DNA from: Rhodoferax sp. OV413
GTDB lineage: Bacteria; Pseudomonadota; Gammaproteobacteria; Burkholderiales; Burkholderiaceae_C
Direction: 5' to 3'
Length of the DNA stretch: 64,000 nt
NCBI GenBank assembly: GCA_945861785.1
Contig: CAMAWD010000002.1
Location: forward strand, 155,146-219,145
A program made the translations under genes and the position numbers. Below are positions 50,021 to 59,159 of the stretch, in pieces. Below the pieces are notes generated by a model. It was given only the letters and a program-made list of their open reading frames with translations. It searched no databases and was not told where the DNA came from. How positions within the stretch are numbered: position 1 is the first letter of the stretch; each line of letters begins with the position of its first letter.

Positions 50021-50824
50021 TCAATAGTGAATGCTGCGCGGCGCCCCACCACCTGCAGCGATCACATCGCCGTGGACCGCCCTCGATTTCGGGGAGCACA
50101 GAAACACCACAACATGCGCCACGTCGCTTGCGTCCAACAAGACATTGATGGAATTGCCGCTGGCCATTTGTGCCTCCACTTCCTGCGGCGTGATCCCCTG
50201 CGCGAGAGCCCGGGCCTGAACCAGCGGCACCGTCCGTTCGGTGCGTGTCAGGCCAGGGTGGACCACCGTGACGTTGATGCCAAAAGGGCCGAGTTCGTCG
50301 GCCATGTTTTTTGTCAGGGCGGCAACCGCCACATTGCGGATGCTGCCCACTGCGCTGCCAGTCTGGCGCGCCGCCAGCCCGCTGATGTTGACGATCCGGC
50401 CCCACCCGTGTGCCTGCATGCCGGGCGCTACTTCGCGCGCGCAACGGATGTAGCCCATTACCTTGGTGTTCATCTCGGCATGAAAGAAGTCCGACGTGAT
50501 GTCACCCAGCTTGGGTGGCCCGGCGAACCCGGCCGGTTCGGCTGCCGCGTTGACCAGAATGTCGATGGTGCCACCGAGTTGCTGCACCGCGTCTGCCACG
50601 GCCATTCGCACTTGCGTGTCGCTGGTGGTGTCGGCACACACGCCCACCACCTTGCGCCCGGTCTCAGTCGCGATCTCGGCGGCAGCCACCATCAGCGCGT
50701 CGGTGCCGCGGGCCAGCAGCGCCACGTCGACACCCTCGTGCGCCAAGGCGCGTGCAATGGCTTTGCCAATGCCACGGCTGCCTCCGGTGACAAGGGCGCG
50801 TTTGCCGTTCAGTTCCAGGTTCAT
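50021..50824 (-). CDS. SDR-family protein without the usual YxxxK
   Basis: 267 aa with the Rossmann signature TGGSRGIGKAIARAL (TGxxxGxG) and the NAA strand (ILVNAAAEP). The catalytic Ser of NISG is present, but the positions of Tyr and Lys, 13 and 17 residues later, read Ser and Val in GSIRNVAVAALTK. It may therefore be a non-canonical dehydrogenase/reductase or a non-enzymatic binder. The C-terminus has VIAAGGGAP, typical of SDR. It is isolated, with a 242-bp gap to the next gene. Confidence 0.8.
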   Translation of the reverse strand: MNLELNGKRALVTGGSRGIGKAIARALAHEGVDVALLARGTDALMVAAAEIATETGRKVVGVCADTTSDTQVRMAVADAVQQLGGTIDILVNAAAEPAGFAGPPKLGDITSDFFHAEMNTKVMGYIRCAREVAPGMQAHGWGRIVNISGLAARQTGSAVGSIRNVAVAALTKNMADELGPFGINVTVVHPGLTRTERTVPLVQARALAQGITPQEVEAQMASGNSINVLLDASDVAHVVVFLCSPKSRAVHGDVIAAGGGAPRSIHY

Positions 50825-51066
50825 CGGTGCCTTTCAAGTGTTGTGGGTGCATTCTGCCCCACGCGCGACGGCACCGCACCTTGCTGCCGTTGCCAGTCGG
50901 ACCCGCACCGACTGGGGCTGCGGCCGCAGCGGCAGGTTTCAAGCGGGTCCCACAGCGGGGTTGACGTCGGTGCTGGTTGCACAGGCACCCAAGTGGCAGG
51001 CTCGCGAGATGGGATACTGCACCCTATGCGACTGAAATGCCTCTTCGTTATCCGCCAGAACGGTCT

Positions 51067-51426
51067 ATGAGTACTGCATTCACAACCGGGGCGAAGGTGC
51101 GTTTCGCACAACAGCGCTTGTCCACCCTGGCACCTCGCGACAGGAAGGGCCTGGCAGGCCGCATCGGTGTGGTTCAAACCGATGGCAAGCTCGTCAAAAA
51201 GCCCACGGTGTACTTTCCGGCGGATGGCGCAAGGTCAGAGTTGCGCCTGTTTCGCGTGGAGCCAGCCCACCTTGAATTGGTTGAAAATCCGCCCGATACC
51301 TCGATCACGCCCACCGTTGACGCTGGCGCAAATCAATCGGCCCATGCCAACTCCAACGCCGAGGCCCCCGCCCTTCAGGACAACGGCGAGCTTTCGCAGA
51401 GCGACCTGGACAAGCTTTTCGAATGA
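51067..51426 (+). CDS. Hypothetical protein with FliM/FliN-like C-terminal peptide
   Basis: 119 aa. An N-terminal basic, beta-rich segment of about 70 residues (GAKVRFAQQRLSTLAPRDRKGLAGRIGVV, SH3-like in appearance) is followed by a disordered linker. The end, ELSQSDLDKLFE, resembles the LSQDEIDALL peptide with which FliM and some chemotaxis proteins bind CheY-like partners. No family can be assigned. The start chosen is ATG at 51067; ATG at 50977 is in frame but its extension is unlike coding sequence. It is about 2.6 kb from the flagellin-like gene. Confidence 0.6.
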   Translation: MSTAFTTGAKVRFAQQRLSTLAPRDRKGLAGRIGVVQTDGKLVKKPTVYFPADGARSELRLFRVEPAHLELVENPPDTSITPTVDAGANQSAHANSNAEAPALQDNGELSQSDLDKLFE

Positions 51427-51560
51427 GGGCGTCATACCCGCTTTGACGCTGCGACTGCTGCTGTGCCTGCCTGGATGCAACAGGCTCTGTGGCAGGCGCA
51501 GCGCCATGAAAACTCCCCACGCAGCGCGGTTTTGCCACTCTGCGATGCCGCAAATCCACC

Positions 51561-52904
51561 TCAGGTGCGCATCAACCCATCGAGCGACTTGTCCCAGGAA
51601 TATCCAGGAAAGAGCAGCTCTGTCTCAGCGGACGAAAGTCCTTGCGTGCTGCGCAGAACCTGCGCGAATACACCCCTGAAGTCATTGTGCACCGGCAGGT
51701 CGCGCGCTTCGTGCAGGTTGCCCTGCGCCAGCCCGGTCCAGCCGCCATGCCAACGTCCACCGTGTACCCGGTTGCCCATGAGCCACAAGGTATTGCCATG
51801 GCCGTGGTCGGTGCCGCGGGTGCCGTTTTCTGCGCTGGTGCGGCCGAATTCACTGCACACCACCACCACATCGTCGGGCTGTGAAAAGTCTTTGCGCAAC
51901 TGGACCAGAGTGGCCGCCAGACTGCCCAGGTTATTGGCCAGCCCGCCGGCCACAGCCCCCTGATTGGCATGGGTATCCCAACCACCGGCAGACAAGAAAC
52001 CAAGGCGCAGACGCCGGTCGTGGCGCATCAGCGTGCCCAGGTGCCGGGCATCGAGCAGCAGGCCCTGCGCGTTGCCCGCACCATTGTTCGCGGCCACCAT
52101 CTCGCGGCTGGACATGGCAGGGTCCGCCATCTCGGCGCTGAGGGTTTGCGCGGTCTGCATGCGGCTGTTGGCGCCAGCCCGAAACGCCTGCGACAGGGCG
52201 TCCTGACCGCTGTAGAGGCGCAACACTGCATCGCGCGTGCGTTCATCACCAACTGCACCCTGTCGGGTAGCAGCCTGCCCGCGCGGCACCAGTTGCACCG
52301 GCGCCGCACCCGCCAGGATTTGCGGGTTGGCTTCTCCCACACCAATGGCGAGCGCGCCCGACACGCCATTCGTCGGCTTGCTGGTGTGGCCCTGAGCGGC
52401 TGGTTCTGGCGTTTGCGCCTTGATGCCTGCCAAGGTATTCATCCAACCCGGCAAATTGCTGCTCTTGCCCGGCACGCCAATCTCCCAATGGTGCTGCGCG
52501 TCGAAATGCGAGCGTGTCGTGTCGGGCGACCCTGCAGCGGGCAGTGCCGCCAGCACACCCTGGTTCCACAACGGCATCAGCGCTGCAAGTGCCGGGTGCA
52601 GACCAAAGGTCGCGTCGAGCGCCAGGGTGGTTTGTGCTGTGCCATCGGGCACCGGCAAGGCGATGGTCGGGCGCAGCTTGTAGTAGTTGGCGTCGCCATG
52701 CGGCACCAGGGCCGACAGCCCATCGTAGGCACCGCGCAGAAACAGCACGACAAGCCGGCCATTGCTGGCCGCATTGCCGGGGTTGGGGCTTTGCTGCGCC
52801 CAGCCCGACGGCAGCGCCCAGACAGTGGAGGCCCCTGCCAGGGCTTGCAAAGTGGTCCGGCGGGAGAAGCAGGAGGACTTTGCAGATGGTTGCAGGTTGG
52901 GCAT
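51561..52904 (-). CDS. DUF1501 family Tat-exported protein
   Basis: 447 aa. A twin-arginine signal (SRRTTLQALAG) precedes a sulfatase-like DUF1501 domain with VVLFLRGAYDGLSALVPH, GWDTHANQG, EFGRTSAENGTRGTDHG and GGRWHGGW. DUF1501 proteins are exported, mostly uncharacterised and usually encoded with DUF1800 proteins. It begins 13 bp after the DUF1800 stop, so the pair form an operon. Confidence 0.85.
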   Translation of the reverse strand: MPNLQPSAKSSCFSRRTTLQALAGASTVWALPSGWAQQSPNPGNAASNGRLVVLFLRGAYDGLSALVPHGDANYYKLRPTIALPVPDGTAQTTLALDATFGLHPALAALMPLWNQGVLAALPAAGSPDTTRSHFDAQHHWEIGVPGKSSNLPGWMNTLAGIKAQTPEPAAQGHTSKPTNGVSGALAIGVGEANPQILAGAAPVQLVPRGQAATRQGAVGDERTRDAVLRLYSGQDALSQAFRAGANSRMQTAQTLSAEMADPAMSSREMVAANNGAGNAQGLLLDARHLGTLMRHDRRLRLGFLSAGGWDTHANQGAVAGGLANNLGSLAATLVQLRKDFSQPDDVVVVCSEFGRTSAENGTRGTDHGHGNTLWLMGNRVHGGRWHGGWTGLAQGNLHEARDLPVHNDFRGVFAQVLRSTQGLSSAETELLFPGYSWDKSLDGLMRT

Positions 52905-52917
52905 CGTGTTGTACCGC

Positions 52918-54453
52918 TTACTTGACCATGAAGTCGGGGCTGGCCAGCATCAGGCCGACGCGCAACGCAGGCCTTTCCTGGGCAATGGTCGAGCGCGTCG
53001 TCTCGCTGATGAAAGGCAGCAAAAAATCCACTTGTTCGACCTGGCGGCCCAGCGCCAACGCAAAGTCTGCACGCCGGGTGAGCGCCTCTGGAGCCAGCCA
53101 GGTGGCGGCGTCGGTTCTGTAACCGTCGGGTGTTTGCCAGCCATGGATCGGTTGCCCGGCCTGCGACAGAAAACCCGCCGCCAGCACCAGTTTGCGCCTG
53201 TCAGGCGCTTGCACATGCACTGCCGCCAATGCCGAGCAGGCAAAGTCCATCGGCGTCTTGAACAGCCGGTTCTCGCTGGCCCAGAACTCAGGCGACTCCA
53301 ACAGGCTGCGCATCACGGTCCGCATATCACCCTGGCTGCCCTGAAAAGTCTGGGCCAATTGCGCTACCAGTGCCGGCGAAGGTGTGTCGCTGACAAAAAA
53401 CTGGGCCAGCCGCAGACTGATGCGCCTGGCCGTGCTGGGGTGTCGCGCCAGCCACCGAATGGCCTGCTCACCCTCGCGCTCACCGCCGGAGAAGAGGCCA
53501 TCCGGGTAACTGCGCCCCATCAGCATCTTGCTGCCAGTGTCGTGCGCCCGCGCTGCAAAACGAAAGCCGTCGTTGCTGTTGGGGTCGATTGTCCAACCGG
53601 TCAGGACACGGGCCAGCTCACGCACATCGGCTTGCGTGTAACCACCATGTACGCCCAGGGTGTGAAGCTCCATCAACTCGCGGGCATAGTTTTCATTCAG
53701 GCCACGGCGCCGGCCATCAGCACCCGGGGTGTCGGGGGCGACACTCTGGAACTGGTCAAGGTAATGCAGCATGGCCGGGTGGCGCGCACTGGCCAGCAAC
53801 AGATCTTCGAATTTGCCCAGCGCGTGCGCGCGCGCCACGTTGATCACATAGTGCCCGGTGAAGGGCCGCACGGCGCCTTTGCCGGCATAGATGTTGAGGT
53901 GGTTGAACCAGAACTCGGTCATGCGGGCGAGCAGCGGGTTTTCGACTTCGGGCTGGCTGCTGGCTTCGAGTCGCCATGCCGCTGCACGCCGCAGCATGGT
54001 GCGATTGAAATACAGCGGGTCCTGTGGCCCCGAGAAATCCATGCGCCGTGCCGCTGGCGTGTCTTCATCTTGCGCAGCACCCGCCTTGACGGCAGCGCGG
54101 GCTTCGCGTTCCCGCCTGGCGTCGGCAAAAATGCTGGGCAAGGGTGCATTGATGCCGGCCAGATCTGGCGGCAGGCTGGGTGCGGTCTGGCTGGCGGCAT
54201 AGGCCAGGTCGACCTGCTGCAAGGCCCAGGCTTTGGGGTTGGGCGCTGCCTGTACCAAGCGCACAAGCGCCGGCGTCGGACCATAACCGACACGCGACAG
54301 GGCTCGCCACTGCAGGGCCAGGTCTGGCGCTGACTGGCCCTGCACTGTCTGCGCGCCCGCAGTGGCAAACCGCGAAGCAACTCCGGCAAGCACAGCGTAA
54401 CGCGTCAGGCTTGTGATGGCAGCGCGGCGAGGAATGTTGGATGGTGGCTGCAT
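52918..54453 (-). CDS. DUF1800 family exported protein
   Basis: 511 aa. An N-terminal RR motif (PRRAAITSLTRYAVLAG) suggests Tat export, as for its partner. Family hallmarks are the WFNHLNIYAGK region, NENYARELMELHTLGV and ELARVLTGW. The biochemical role is unknown. A GGAG ribosome site precedes the ATG at 54453. Two perfect inverted repeats lie 39-84 bp upstream and may be regulator sites. Confidence 0.85.
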   Translation of the reverse strand: MQPPSNIPRRAAITSLTRYAVLAGVASRFATAGAQTVQGQSAPDLALQWRALSRVGYGPTPALVRLVQAAPNPKAWALQQVDLAYAASQTAPSLPPDLAGINAPLPSIFADARREREARAAVKAGAAQDEDTPAARRMDFSGPQDPLYFNRTMLRRAAAWRLEASSQPEVENPLLARMTEFWFNHLNIYAGKGAVRPFTGHYVINVARAHALGKFEDLLLASARHPAMLHYLDQFQSVAPDTPGADGRRRGLNENYARELMELHTLGVHGGYTQADVRELARVLTGWTIDPNSNDGFRFAARAHDTGSKMLMGRSYPDGLFSGGEREGEQAIRWLARHPSTARRISLRLAQFFVSDTPSPALVAQLAQTFQGSQGDMRTVMRSLLESPEFWASENRLFKTPMDFACSALAAVHVQAPDRRKLVLAAGFLSQAGQPIHGWQTPDGYRTDAATWLAPEALTRRADFALALGRQVEQVDFLLPFISETTRSTIAQERPALRVGLMLASPDFMVK

Positions 54454-54491
54454 GGATGCTCCAAACTGCGGATCTTTTTAAAGACTACGCT

Positions 54492-54507
54492 CAACTCTAG
54501 CGAGTTG
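54492..54507. promoter_or_regulatory. Inverted repeat CAACTC-TAGC-GAGTTG
   Basis: Perfect 6-bp arms, 4-base centre, just upstream of the DUF1800-DUF1501 unit. It lies next to the minus-strand TTTAAA-rich stretch that probably contains the promoter. Confidence 0.4.
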
Positions 54508-54516
54508 CATACCTCG

Positions 54517-54537
54517 ACACAGGACTGTAGCCTGTGT
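54517..54537. promoter_or_regulatory. Inverted repeat ACACAGG-N7-CCTGTGT
   Basis: Perfect 7-bp arms with a 7-base spacer, 9 bp from the previous inverted repeat. The arrangement of two neighbouring dyads fits a regulated promoter for the leftward pair. The rest of the gap to 54835 shows no gene or RNA. Confidence 0.4.
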
Positions 54538-54835
54538 TTACTGCTGCTGCGCGCAGTTGCCCAAGCGTACCAGACGGCCCGAGCTGCGAAGTCATTGACA
54601 CGCTTCGTGACGTCTGCCTGTTCCGGTGCGGACATGCCGGCGCACCGGGCAAGCATGTTGTCGAAGCCGTGACGCCAGCCCTGATCGGGCAGGCAGACAG
54701 AGCATGCTCCCGGGAAAACCCCCCCTCGCGCACTGCTGCGCAGGGCGTATGCTCTGCCCCAGGCCGCCGATGGTCCATGTGGGCTGAGCGCCACGGCGCC
54801 GGCCTCGATTCACCAGGCCGGCCAGGAGACACACC

Positions 54836-56212
54836 ATGCCACGACACACACACCCCGCTTTCATTGGGCCACGCAAATGCGGGCTCTGGTTCCTGCCTCT
54901 GCTACTGGCTGGCGGTGCGGCCCTGGCACAAACACCTCCACAGGCCGAGCGCGGTACCCTGCCCCGCGGCACAACTTATGAGATCCGCATGCCGACACCG
55001 TGGAACGGCGTGCTCATCAGCGATCTGGATTTCGCACAGACTCCCGACGCGCCGCGCTACCAGTACCTGCTGAAGGCCGGCTACGCGGTTTCCGGCACGG
55101 CCCGGCGCGCCGATCGTCCCACCCAGTACGACCCGGCGCGCGAGATCGACGACCTCGTGAACGTGATGGACCGGGTGGAACAGCGCTACGGCAAGCCGCG
55201 CCGCATCCTGCAGTACGGCCATTCGGGCGGCGGCCACGTGGCGCTTGCAATGTCCGAGACACGGCCCGATCGCATCGACGGCGCCATTGTCGGCTGCGCG
55301 CACACACCGGTGTGGCTGATGAACTCGGAACTCGACGCCTGGTTTACGCTGAAGACGCTGATTGCGCCGGAACTGGCGATCATCGACCTGCCGGCGGATC
55401 ACAGCGCCATCACGGCGGCCTGGAAGCAGGCGCTGGAGAAGGCCCAGCAGACACCGCTGGGGCGGGCCCGGATCGCGCTGGCCACGTCCTTGGGGCAACT
55501 GGCGGCGTGGGTTGGCCCCGGCAGCCGCGAGCCGGATGCGCGCGACGTGAACGCGCTCCAGTCGAGCATGTTCGAGTCGACCATGATCGGAGCCACACAG
55601 CCAACAGGGCAGTCGCGCCGCATGTTCGAGCAAGGTGGACGGGGCCAGCCGTCGTGGAATACCGGTGTGGTGTATTCCACCCTTTTTGACAGCCATACCG
55701 ACCCCGACCTGCGCAACGCCGTGCGGCAGTTGTACACCCAGGCAGGCGCACGGCTCGAGGACGACCTGCGCCAGCTGGATGTGGCGCCGCGCATCGCTGC
55801 CGACCCGAAGGCGGTCAAACACTGGAGCGCCCCGGGACGCACCGTGGTGGGTGAGCCCAAAGTCCCGGTGCTGCGCATCCACACCAATGGCGACAAGGCC
55901 GTGCCGGTCAGTCTGGTGCAGGGTTATGACGCACTGGTGGCCGCAAGGGGTTATGGCGCGCACTACCGCACAGCCTTCGTCAACGCGGCCGGGCATTGCA
56001 CTTTCTCCGCCGCCGAAAGCGCCGCAGCGGTAGAGAGCGTGATGCGGCGCATCGACAGCGGGCAGTGGAGCGATACATCACCGGCGGCCCTGAACACCTT
56101 GGCGCGCACGCTGGACCCCGGCAGCGAAGCGCGTTATTACAGCTATCGGCAGTTCCCCTATGCACGGACCTGGGTTCCGGCAGTTTCGGAGCAACTCGGC
56201 CGCAAGCCCTGA
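54836..56212 (+). CDS. Secreted alpha/beta hydrolase
   Basis: 458 aa. Signal peptide (LWFLPLLLAGGAALAQ) with a cleavage-like ALA. The nucleophile elbow is GHSGGG (YGHSGGGHVALAMS near residue 130) and the catalytic His is in NAAGHCTF near residue 384. The acid residue may be the Asp of HTNGDKAVP. It would hydrolyse an ester or amide in the periplasm or outside the cell; substrate unknown. An AGGAG precedes the ATG. It stands alone and is followed by a terminator shared with the convergent usp gene. Confidence 0.85.
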   Translation: MPRHTHPAFIGPRKCGLWFLPLLLAGGAALAQTPPQAERGTLPRGTTYEIRMPTPWNGVLISDLDFAQTPDAPRYQYLLKAGYAVSGTARRADRPTQYDPAREIDDLVNVMDRVEQRYGKPRRILQYGHSGGGHVALAMSETRPDRIDGAIVGCAHTPVWLMNSELDAWFTLKTLIAPELAIIDLPADHSAITAAWKQALEKAQQTPLGRARIALATSLGQLAAWVGPGSREPDARDVNALQSSMFESTMIGATQPTGQSRRMFEQGGRGQPSWNTGVVYSTLFDSHTDPDLRNAVRQLYTQAGARLEDDLRQLDVAPRIAADPKAVKHWSAPGRTVVGEPKVPVLRIHTNGDKAVPVSLVQGYDALVAARGYGAHYRTAFVNAAGHCTFSAAESAAAVESVMRRIDSGQWSDTSPAALNTLARTLDPGSEARYYSYRQFPYARTWVPAVSEQLGRKP

Positions 56213-56367
56213 ATGGACATGTGCTTGTGGCGCGGCCGCTGCGAAGCCGGCTGGGCCGCGTGCTGCGCGCGGATCGCCTGGCGCGTCACAAGGCGCTGGG
56301 CCTGGTGCCCGCAGACACCGCGCTCTCCCCTCCAACAAGGCGGCCTGAGGGCTTAGCCTCCCAGCAA

Positions 56368-56391
56368 AAAGCCACCCCATGCGGTGGCTTT
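56368..56391. terminator. Bidirectional intrinsic terminator
   Basis: AAAGCCACC-CCATGC-GGTGGCTTT: a perfect 9-bp stem with a 6-base loop whose ends are A-rich on one side and T-rich on the other. It lies between the convergent hydrolase and universal-stress genes and should serve both. Confidence 0.85.
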
Positions 56392-56447
56392 ATCTTGTGT
56401 CCGACCTTGCGCGCGGGCAGTGCACCCGGGCGCTACGCACCCGACGC

Positions 56448-56885
56448 TCAGGAACCCAGCACCTGGCAATCGCTGGCGCCGCCGACGAGCTGGCGCACCT
56501 GGCCCGCCAGGCTACCGAAGATCCTTTCGGCCAATCCCACGCCGGCCTCCTGACCCATGACGATGCGGTCACAACCCAGCTCGCGCGCGCGTCTCGCGAT
56601 GGTTTCGGCCTTGCGGCCGACCAGCACGCTGGACGTATACGGAATGCCCGCAGTTGCGAGCAGGGCTTCGGCCGGGGCGAGTTCCTCGGTGCCCGCCAGG
56701 CGCTGGATCTCGTACAGCTCGCCGCCCTTGAAGAACATCGCGACATGGCTCGTCACGCTGGCCTGCACACTTAACAGGTGGATTTCTACCGGTTCCCTGC
56801 GGTAGATGGCAATCGCCTCGGCCACGGCGGATTTCACCCGTGCGGCACTGCCACCACTGTCGATCGGGATCAGGATATTTCGCAT
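56448..56885 (-). CDS. Universal stress protein (UspA family)
   Basis: 145 aa, single Usp domain. It begins MRNILIPIDSGGSA and has the ATP-binding GQEAGVGLAERIFGSLA (G-2X-G-9X-G(S/T) layout). The protein modulates stress survival; its ligand is unknown. It follows terC by 19 bp with an AGGGAG ribosome site, so the two are probably one operon ending at the terminator at 56368. Confidence 0.88.
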   Translation of the reverse strand: MRNILIPIDSGGSAARVKSAVAEAIAIYRREPVEIHLLSVQASVTSHVAMFFKGGELYEIQRLAGTEELAPAEALLATAGIPYTSSVLVGRKAETIARRARELGCDRIVMGQEAGVGLAERIFGSLAGQVRQLVGGASDCQVLGS

Positions 56886-56904
56886 GGTGGCTGCTCCCTG
56901 GTCG

Positions 56905-57615
56905 TCATTCCGCCACCCGGCTCAGCTGGGCGGTGTCCACCGTCGGCGTGCCGCTCCGGCTTGCGCGCCATTTCCCGACCGCAATCACCAGCACGGCTCC
57001 GGCGACCGGGGCGAGCATGTGCAGGTTGTCGTGCGCGCTGGCCCAGTTGCTGATGGCCGGATCCGACAGGGCCATCTCGCCTGCCACCCATCCCAGCAAG
57101 CCCGCGCCGATGGTGATGATCACCGGGTAGCGGGTCATGAGTTTCAGGATCAGCGTGCTGCCATAGATGATCAAGGGGATGCTGATGGCCAGGCCGATGA
57201 CCAGCAAGAGGGTGTTGCCCTTGGCCGCAGCAGCCACTCCGATCACGTTGTCCAGGCTCATTACCAGGTCGGCGATGATGATGGTCCTGATCGCGCCGCT
57301 CAGGTGCGCATGGCCGACCAGATCGGATTCTTCTTCTTCACCCTTGAGCAGGTCGACCCCGATCCAGAGCAGCAGGGCTGCGCCCAACAGCTTGAGGTAG
57401 GGCTGGCTCAGCAGGTAGACCGCGAAGAAGGTCAACACGATACGCAGCACGATGGCACCAACGCTGCCGAACAGAATCGCCTTTTTTTGCTGCGCTGGCG
57501 GCAGCCCGCGCGAGGCCAGTGCGATGACCACGGCGTTGTCGCCGCTCAGCACAATATTGATCATGATGATCTCGGAAAGGGCCAGCCAGAATTCTGGCGT
57601 CATGAAAGCGGACAT
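56905..57615 (-). CDS. TerC-family integral membrane protein
   Basis: 236 aa with about seven membrane helices and the family motifs LSGDNAVVIALA and VMSLDNVIGVAAAAKG, whose Asp residues lie in membrane segments. Relatives export Mn2+ (Alx/MntX type) or act in metal insertion for exported proteins. The start is ATG at 57615, preceded by GAGGAG; the open frame extends 19 codons further up. The 128-bp leader was checked for a Mn2+ (yybP-ykoY) riboswitch but shows only a weak resemblance. Confidence 0.85.
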   Translation of the reverse strand: MSAFMTPEFWLALSEIIMINIVLSGDNAVVIALASRGLPPAQQKKAILFGSVGAIVLRIVLTFFAVYLLSQPYLKLLGAALLLWIGVDLLKGEEEESDLVGHAHLSGAIRTIIIADLVMSLDNVIGVAAAAKGNTLLLVIGLAISIPLIIYGSTLILKLMTRYPVIITIGAGLLGWVAGEMALSDPAISNWASAHDNLHMLAPVAGAVLVIAVGKWRASRSGTPTVDTAQLSRVAE

Positions 57616-57743
57616 CCGGGTCTCCTCGATGAAATGTCGTGGCGCAGCGGTAGTCGCCCCAAGCTCATTCAAGGATAGAGAGCGGCGCTTTCAGAGTACT
57701 GCCGCTTGGCTGTCTGGAAGATGTCGCCGCGCTGTCGCCAGGC

Positions 57744-59159
57744 TTACAACAGCGCCACCCGGTCCAACGGTTGCGACGGCGGGAAGAACACGCTGAAGGT
57801 GTTGCCGATGCCGTCGAGGTCTTCCTCCAGCGTGATGCTCGCCCGGTGCAAAGCAGCAATCTCGCTGACGATTGCCAGGCCCAGTCCGCTGCCATCGGCG
57901 TGGCTGCCCAGCAAGCGGTGGAAACGCTCGAAAATCCTGGTCCGTTCTTCGACCGGAATACTGGGGCCATCGTCGCTGATCGACATCTGTCCCCGGCCGT
58001 CGCTCGCCACCGTGATGGCCACCGTGACGCGCCCACCCAGCTGGCTGTAGCGGATGGCGTTGTCGGTCAGGTTGTTGATCAGCTCGCGCAGACGGTCCGG
58101 GTCGCCATCGATCATGACCGGGCCGCTCCAGGCCTCGAAGCCGAGGTCGATGCCGCGTTTCAGGGCATCGGGAACCCACCCCATGGTGACCTCCACGGCC
58201 AGCGCATTGAGATCGATCGCCTGCAGGTCGACCGCATCGACTGCACCGGGCTCGTTGCGCGCCAGCGACAGCAATTGGCGCACCAGGCGCGACAGGCGGT
58301 CGGCGCTGACATACAGCTGCGCCAGCGAGTGGCGCACCCGTGCCGGGTCGCTCTCGCGCAGGGCCAATTCGATCTGCGCCTTGAGGCCGGAGACCGGAGT
58401 CTTGAGTTGGTGGGCCGCATCGGCGATGAAACGATTCTGGAAATTGAGCGTCTTGCCCAGGCGCTGCAGCAATTCGTTGACCTCGTCCACCAACGGCTTC
58501 ACTTCGGCCGGCACGTCGCGAATGTCGATCGGGCTCAGGTCGAGGTGGGACCGGTCGGACACCGCGGCCTGCAGGCGTTTCAAGGGCAACAGGCCGCGTG
58601 AGATGCCGAAGTAGACCGCCGCACAGGCCATGACGATCAGCAACAACTGGGGCACAACCACGCTGGCAAGGATTTCCATTGCCAGCCGTTGGCGCCCGTT
58701 CAGCGTCTCTGCCACCTGCACCAAGACCTTCGCGGACGAGCCGTCACTGTCTTCGTACGGCATCCAGGCGGCAACCGCACGCACGGGTACGCCGTGCAAC
58801 ACCGCATCGTAGAACTGCGGCTTGTCGTGCGCCAGGCCGGCGGGCCCCGTAATTTCCGGGTCGCCACCGATCAGCGTGCCCTGGGTCGAGGCGAGTCGGT
58901 AATACACCCGGTCGTCCTGGTTGACCAGCAGAACACGTTCGGCCGTCGGCGACATCTCGAGCCTGGGGCCGTTGCCGCTGGAACGGACATGCAGCACCAC
59001 CTCGCGCGCGATTTCGAGCAGCGAGCGGTCATGCGCCCGGTTGGAGAAATTCACGGAGGTCCAGTAACTGACCGCTGTGTCGAACACCAGCAAGGTGATC
59101 AGCGGGCCGAGCAGCCAGGCCAGCAGCTTGTACTGCAGCCGCGGCTCAATCCGGCCCAC
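57744..59159 (-). CDS. Membrane sensor histidine kinase (TctE-like)
   Basis: 471 aa. TM1 (LLGPLITLLVFDTAVSYW), a periplasmic 2CSK-N/TctE-like sensor (about 35-160), TM2 (LLLIVMACAAVYFGI), HAMP, HisKA with the phospho-His in FIADAAHQLKTPVSGL, and HATPase (N box NNLTDNAIRYS, G boxes DDGPSIP and GSGLGLAI). The signal may be a carboxylate, as for TctE, but no tricarboxylate transporter genes are adjacent. It is translated from the response-regulator transcript with a 14-bp overlap. Confidence 0.9.
   Translation of the reverse strand: MGRIEPRLQYKLLAWLLGPLITLLVFDTAVSYWTSVNFSNRAHDRSLLEIAREVVLHVRSSGNGPRLEMSPTAERVLLVNQDDRVYYRLASTQGTLIGGDPEITGPAGLAHDKPQFYDAVLHGVPVRAVAAWMPYEDSDGSSAKVLVQVAETLNGRQRLAMEILASVVVPQLLLIVMACAAVYFGISRGLLPLKRLQAAVSDRSHLDLSPIDIRDVPAEVKPLVDEVNELLQRLGKTLNFQNRFIADAAHQLKTPVSGLKAQIELALRESDPARVRHSLAQLYVSADRLSRLVRQLLSLARNEPGAVDAVDLQAIDLNALAVEVTMGWVPDALKRGIDLGFEAWSGPVMIDGDPDRLRELINNLTDNAIRYSQLGGRVTVAITVASDGRGQMSISDDGPSIPVEERTRIFERFHRLLGSHADGSGLGLAIVSEIAALHRASITLEEDLDGIGNTFSVFFPPSQPLDRVALL

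Noticed and set aside
49663..50148. 161-codon plus-strand frame after the methyltransferase
   Set aside because: It runs through the operator-like region and antisense into the SDR gene; composition is unlike neighbours and no family is recognisable.
57616..57743. Mn2+ (yybP-ykoY) riboswitch before terC
   Set aside because: A GGGG stretch and a few bases resemble it, but the paired elements of the consensus could not be drawn. A covariance-model search would decide.
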